Assembly (NCBI GenBank): GCA_037951105.1
Contig: JBAMJV010000871.1
Coordinates: 107,501 to 171,500, forward strand
DNA length: 64,000 nt
Direction: 5' to 3'
Source of the DNA: Echinarachnius parma
Taxonomy: Eukaryota; Echinodermata; Echinoidea; Clypeasteroida; Echinarachniidae
A model generated the notes under the pieces. The model saw nothing but the letters and a program-made list of their open reading frames with translations, was not told the origin of the DNA and searched no databases. Positions within the stretch are counted from its first letter, which is position 1, and every line of letters starts with the position of its first letter. This document shows, piece after piece, positions 63,163-64,000 of this stretch. Made by a program: the position numbers and the translations under genes.

Positions 63163-63347
63163 TTGACGATGATGATGAAGAAGAATAAGAAGTAGAAGGA
63201 GAAGAATGTTTGGAAGAAAATAGTTTGATGTTGTTTAATTTGGTTTGGAAATTTGGTTTGTAATAATTATTTTAATATTTCAATTATTTGTACCTTCTTT
63301 ATTTCAGCCCCGTATCTGGATATCGATATGAATCCAGCGGGTTATGA
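36287..63347 (+). CDS. PLP-dependent class V aminotransferase / cysteine-desulfurase-like protein, 8 exons, 3' incomplete
   Basis: The eight exons listed below splice to 746 nt, giving 248 residues plus part of codon 249. The order of motifs is that of the class V (NifS/SufS/Csd) fold: an N-terminal DYTASGK segment (56-62), YANTHTETT (79-87), the PLP-phosphate loop TGSGSTGAIHKL (119-130), EHHSN (152-156; H153 sits where the PLP-stacking His of IscS/SufS is), FSAASNVTG (201-209; N206 matches the conserved Asn) and WDYATAAPY (230-238; D231 matches the Asp that pairs with the pyridine nitrogen). The Gln usually three residues after that Asp is Thr (T234), and the following His position is Tyr (Y238). 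Family knowledge suggests a soluble homodimeric PLP enzyme; substrate and partner cannot be read here. No signal peptide or membrane segment is seen. The Schiff-base Lys and possible catalytic Cys should lie beyond the window, so desulfurase, lyase or aminotransferase activity is undecided. Class call is strong, exact function weak. Confidence 0.9.
37130..37455. repeat. Two-unit tandem repeat in intron 1, 116-bp period
   Basis: Units begin AACTCCT at 37225 and 37341 and share TTCAACACAGCC, CTCCGTGTAACACGTGTAAA and ATGCCAGATCCGATC. More degenerate units (TTCAACATAATATTC...TATAACACATGCTAA) precede them from about 37140. Confidence 0.85.
39269..39396. mobile_element. 128-bp palindromic element in intron 1
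   Basis: Ends GGCCCCGTAACAAAAAG and CTTTATGTTACGGGGCC pair, as do ATTCACGATTAATCGTACGA and its complement. The centre is a run of ATCGTACGATCAATTA-like words, so nearly the whole element folds into one hairpin. Confidence 0.88.
39767..39899. repeat. Hairpin plus perfect 26-bp palindrome in intron 1
   Basis: CCCAGGGGGAAATAATAATT pairs with AATAATAATTTCCCTGGGG (39847-39866). Just downstream, 39874-39899 is a perfect palindrome with half-site CATGGATTGTACT. Confidence 0.8.
43597..43627 (+). CDS. Exon 2, 31-nt micro-exon (residues 52-61)
   Basis: The acceptor is TTTCCCTCCAG|TC and the donor is GGAAA|GTAAGT. This tiny exon completes codon 52 and encodes VVYCDYTASG, leaving two bases of codon 62. 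The DYTASGK segment is the usual opening motif of this branch of the class V family, so the exon is required. Both splice sites are near consensus and its phase fits exons 1 and 3 exactly. It follows a 7.16-kb intron. Confidence 0.88.
43628..44485 (+). other. Intron 2 (858 bp)
   Basis: GT-AG intron. Its only recognisable content is the CTGACGA...GAAACGTC block at 44313-44345 described separately. The rest is AT-rich and unremarkable. Confidence 0.8.
44313..44345 (+). ncRNA. Candidate hammerhead-like core of a Penelope-like element tail
   Basis: CTGACGA (44313-44319), a short stem GTG...CAC (44321-44323 with 44335-44337) and GAAACGTC (44338-44345) follow the order of a type I hammerhead ribozyme: CUGANGA, stem II, GAAA, minimal stem III, UH. 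Such motifs are known in the terminal regions of Penelope-like retroelements. No Penelope coding sequence is present here, so only a relic can be claimed. It lies in intron 2, 140 bp before exon 3. Confidence 0.35.
44486..44602 (+). CDS. Exon 3 (residues 62-100)
   Basis: The acceptor is GATTTGCATACAG|ACC and the donor is GCAAG|GTAAAT. The exon encodes PLKFIEDFL, a short helix, then VYPFYANTHTETTITS and KQTTQFRNDA. The ANTH segment corresponds to the conserved N-x-H region near the active site in NifS-like proteins, and the QFRNDAR end matches the helix that leads into the phosphate loop. The 117 nt enter with one base of K62 and leave with two bases of R101, in register with both neighbours. 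Confidence 0.9.
48655..48745 (+). other. tRNA box-B-like fragment
   Basis: GGTTCGAACCC (48727-48737) is a perfect box B in either direction, within a GC-rich 90-bp patch. No good box A at the right spacing is seen, so this is only a possible SINE fragment. Confidence 0.25.
49343..49735. repeat. Minisatellite, 6 units alternating 68 and 73 bp
   Basis: The unit reads CACACTCCGCAGTTCTGAGC, TACCCCCCTAACATGCC, TAACCACCTCCGATC and CTTGTGGGACTCACTGT. The equivalent G of CTCCGCAG falls at 49356, 49424, 49497, 49565, 49638 and 49707, giving spacings 68, 73, 68, 73, 69. The 5-bp difference is GATCC present in every second unit. Confidence 0.95.
50634..50763 (+). CDS. Exon 4 (residues 101-144), PLP-phosphate loop
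   Basis: The acceptor is CTTTGTTTCTCAG|A and the donor is AATACG|GTACGT. The exon encodes TIIKQCTNCGEDDALIFTGSGSTGAIHKLINVMEMGKERARNT. The GSGSTGAIHKL segment is the glycine/serine/threonine loop that holds the PLP phosphate in class V enzymes (T124 aligns with the Thr of the IscS loop). Two cysteines, C107 and C110, form a CxxC; by itself that is not evidence of metal binding. It leaves on a codon boundary, matching exon 5. Confidence 0.93.
50764..54524 (+). other. Intron 4 (3761 bp)
   Basis: GT-AG intron. It holds one copy of the ~535-bp TTAA element (51403-51944). The remaining sequence is AT-rich with no recognisable gene. Confidence 0.8.
51403..51944. mobile_element. TTAA element family B, copy 2 (542 bp) in intron 4
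   Basis: Ends TTAAAGGGGTAGTTTAGTTT and AAACTGTACTACCCCTTTAA. It aligns in the same orientation along its whole length with 10554-11082, including AGAGGGCGCTGC, AACGGCTGAAATATCAATAA and TTTTTGAATGATAACGGGCT. Confidence 0.92.
54525..54590 (+). CDS. Exon 5 (residues 145-166), EHHSN motif
   Basis: The acceptor is TTTTCACTGCAG|GTT and the donor is GCACAA|GTAAGT. The 22 codons read VVLVGPFEHHSN followed by ILPWKEIGAQ. EHHSNxxPW is the most diagnostic signature of cysteine-desulfurase-like class V proteins; H153 is expected to stack on the PLP ring. The exon is phase 0 at both ends. Confidence 0.95.
54700..54876 (+). mobile_element. SINE-like element in intron 5
   Basis: It reads GGAATGCTCCCCAGGGAGTG, then GGGGTAATAATGGTGTAATG, CGCTTAGAAATGATACTG and ATAGGCGCTATATAAAAATC, and ends in a short ATT repeat. 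This order with a GCGCTATATAAA tail and an (ATT)n end is typical of SINE or LINE 3' tails in marine invertebrates. A 24-bp block is shared with 28600-28623. Confidence 0.65.
56868..56938 (+). other. tRNA-like fragment in intron 5
   Basis: TAATGGCTTAGTGGT resembles box A and AGGTTCAGCTCCC resembles box B about 40 bp later. The stems do not pair well, so it is a SINE head or relic. Confidence 0.4.
57841..57906 (+). CDS. Exon 6 (residues 167-188)
   Basis: The acceptor is TTTTGAACCCTACAG|GTG and the donor is TTGAAG|GTAAGA. The 22 codons give VVRVRQTSEGLVDLEDIESK and then LK. This is the beta strand plus DLEDIExxL helix that follows the EHH motif in the family (compare the G.(V/L)D...LE pattern). 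It has the same length as exon 5 (66 nt) and is phase 0 at both ends. Confidence 0.9.
58108..58183 (-). other. tRNA-derived SINE head or tRNA pseudogene in intron 6
   Basis: On the minus strand ACAGCTCAGTCGG (box A) and GGTTCGAGTCCC (box B) stand at normal tRNA spacing within a ~76-nt unit. The acceptor stem pairs poorly (GGGTTAT against GCTATAA) and there is no CCA-type end, so I call it derived and non-functional. Confidence 0.5.
59598..59613. repeat. C16 run next to GCTGGCGTAGCTAC
   Basis: A homopolymer C-run preceded at 59565-59578 by the GGCGTAGC motif found beside several other C/G runs of this window. Confidence 0.85.
62758..62899 (+). CDS. Exon 7 (residues 189-235), SNVTG and WDYA motifs
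   Basis: The acceptor is TTATATTGTTTCAG|ATT and the donor is GCTG|GTGAGT. The exon encodes IYTKTHAHVLGCFSAASNVTG, then a helix with HAVSALLHRY, then ALSFWDYATA. N206 and D231 are the conserved PLP-contacting positions. It ends one base into codon 236. The open frame continues past 62899 into a repeat-coded Met run, but the donor and exon 8 show where the exon really ends. Confidence 0.93.
62900..63307 (+). other. Intron 7 (408 bp) mostly (GAT)n
   Basis: This is the shortest intron. More than half of it (62955-63178) is an interrupted (GAT)n tract on the sense strand, yet near-consensus donor (GTGAGT) and acceptor (TTTATTTCAG) remain. See the matching finding. Confidence 0.8.
62955..63178. 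repeat. (GAT)n microsatellite in intron 7
   Basis: GAT repeated with GAG and GAC variants; the + open frame across it reads Met runs. It begins 55 bp after the exon 7 donor and ends 130 bp before exon 8. Confidence 0.95.
63308..63347 (+). CDS. Exon 8, 40 nt (residues 236-248), last exon in window
   Basis: The acceptor is TTTATTTCAG|CC and the donor is TATGA|GTAAGT. Joined to exon 7 it restores WDYATAAPYLDIDMNPAGY, the expected continuation after the PLP aspartate. It leaves two bases (GA) of codon 249, so residue 249 is Glu or Asp. The next exon lies beyond the window. It should carry the region leading to the PLP lysine. Confidence 0.88.
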
Positions 63348-64000
63348 GTAAGTACATTCAATTTATTATTGGACTTCTATTTTGTTTTCTTTAAATGTAT
63401 TGATAAGGGGTTTTCCATTTATGCTAATGCACGCCATTGCATTATTAAAGACAGCTGTGTTTAATCTATGCTTATATCGTATTAGTCATGTTATTACTGA
63501 CTTCGAATACGTATAACCCCTCTCAAGACTGAGGCATTAAAAGGCCATTGAGTTAATACACACTCAACTATGCCAATAGGAGTGGACGGTTTAATATCTC
63601 AGTAATGATAGCAAATAGCGAAGAAAATGTGTAACGACAATATCGGAGAATCCATCTTGAAATACTAGACATTTTCTTAGAGCATGAGGCGAGAAGGGAT
63701 GTTTTGGGTCTGGACATTTTCTTCAATGTTATAATTTCCTGTGACAAATTGAAGAAAATAAATATACAGGGTGTCAGGTCTCAACCTTAATGCAATCATA
63801 CTAAAAGAGTGGAATGCAATTAATGTAATCCAAAAGTACTAAGTAGTATAAACATTGAGATGAGGAGAAAATACTGAAGGCAATAGGATAATAAAATATT
63901 ATGAATTATTTTGGTGAATAAATAGAATAGTTACTATGCTATGGTGAATAAATAGAATAGTTACTATGCTATAGTTAAATTGAGATGTTATAGATTGCAT
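63348..64000 (+). other. Start of intron 8
   Basis: It begins with donor GTAAGT and runs off the window. It contains a 30-bp unit tandemly duplicated at 63913-63972. No further exon is recognised. Confidence 0.7.
63913..63972. repeat. 30-bp unit duplicated in tandem
   Basis: The unit begins GGTGAATAAATAGAATAG and ends TTACTATGCTAT. It occurs exactly twice, at 63913 and 63943. Confidence 0.95.

Noticed and set aside
62749..63195. 148-codon plus frame containing exon 7
   Set aside because: Only 62758-62899 is exon. The rest is intron and a Met run from (GAT)n; splicing to exon 8 restores the family motif.

Overview
The window is AT-rich animal genomic DNA. It shows spliceosomal introns of several kb, dense simple repeats, many short non-autonomous DNA transposons, tRNA-derived SINE-like pieces and unusually many C or G homopolymer runs. 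I see no bacterial operons, Shine-Dalgarno sites or long uninterrupted ORFs. The repeat style (TTAA-flanked elements beginning AAAGGG, palindromic elements ending in GTTTCAC/AAAGATC or GGCCCCGTTGCAG, poly-C runs beside a GTAGCCA motif) suggests a marine deuterostome such as an echinoderm. That is an inference from style, not a database result.

Only one protein-coding gene is convincing. It lies on the + strand, starts at 36287 and runs off the right edge. Eight exons (36287-36440, 43597-43627, 44486-44602, 50634-50763, 54525-54590, 57841-57906, 62758-62899, 63308-63347) all have AG/GT borders and join in frame into 248 complete codons plus two bases of a split codon. The product is the N-terminal part of a PLP-dependent class V aminotransferase / cysteine-desulfurase-fold protein. 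It shows the phosphate-binding segment TGSGSTGAIHKL, the EHHSN histidine motif, the FSAASNVTG motif and the WDYATAAPY aspartate motif. The PLP lysine and any catalytic cysteine would lie past the window end. A TATAAATA box at 35841 and a 5' leader of about 415 nt without any ATG support the start. The exon-intron junctions are the strongest evidence in the window.

Layout: 1-35.7 kb is intergenic and carries simple repeats and transposon relics. These include a 1.47-kb near-perfect inverted repeat at 20.8-22.3 kb, a 1.29-kb element with long terminal inverted repeats and a 13-bp flanking direct repeat at 13.65-14.94 kb, three neighbouring palindromic elements at 18.86-19.40 kb, four copies of a ~390-bp TTAA element, two copies of a ~535-bp TTAA element, and two abutting elements that share one TTAA at 30565. 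35.8-36.4 kb is the promoter and first exon. 36.4-64 kb is the gene body, about 97% intron. The introns hold a two-unit 116-bp tandem repeat, a 128-bp palindromic element, a minisatellite with alternating 68/73-bp units, a possible Penelope-like 3' tail with a hammerhead-like core, a SINE-like element and a (GAT)n tract filling over half of intron 7.

No real gene is seen in the first 35 kb on either strand. The longest open frames there are translations of microsatellites.
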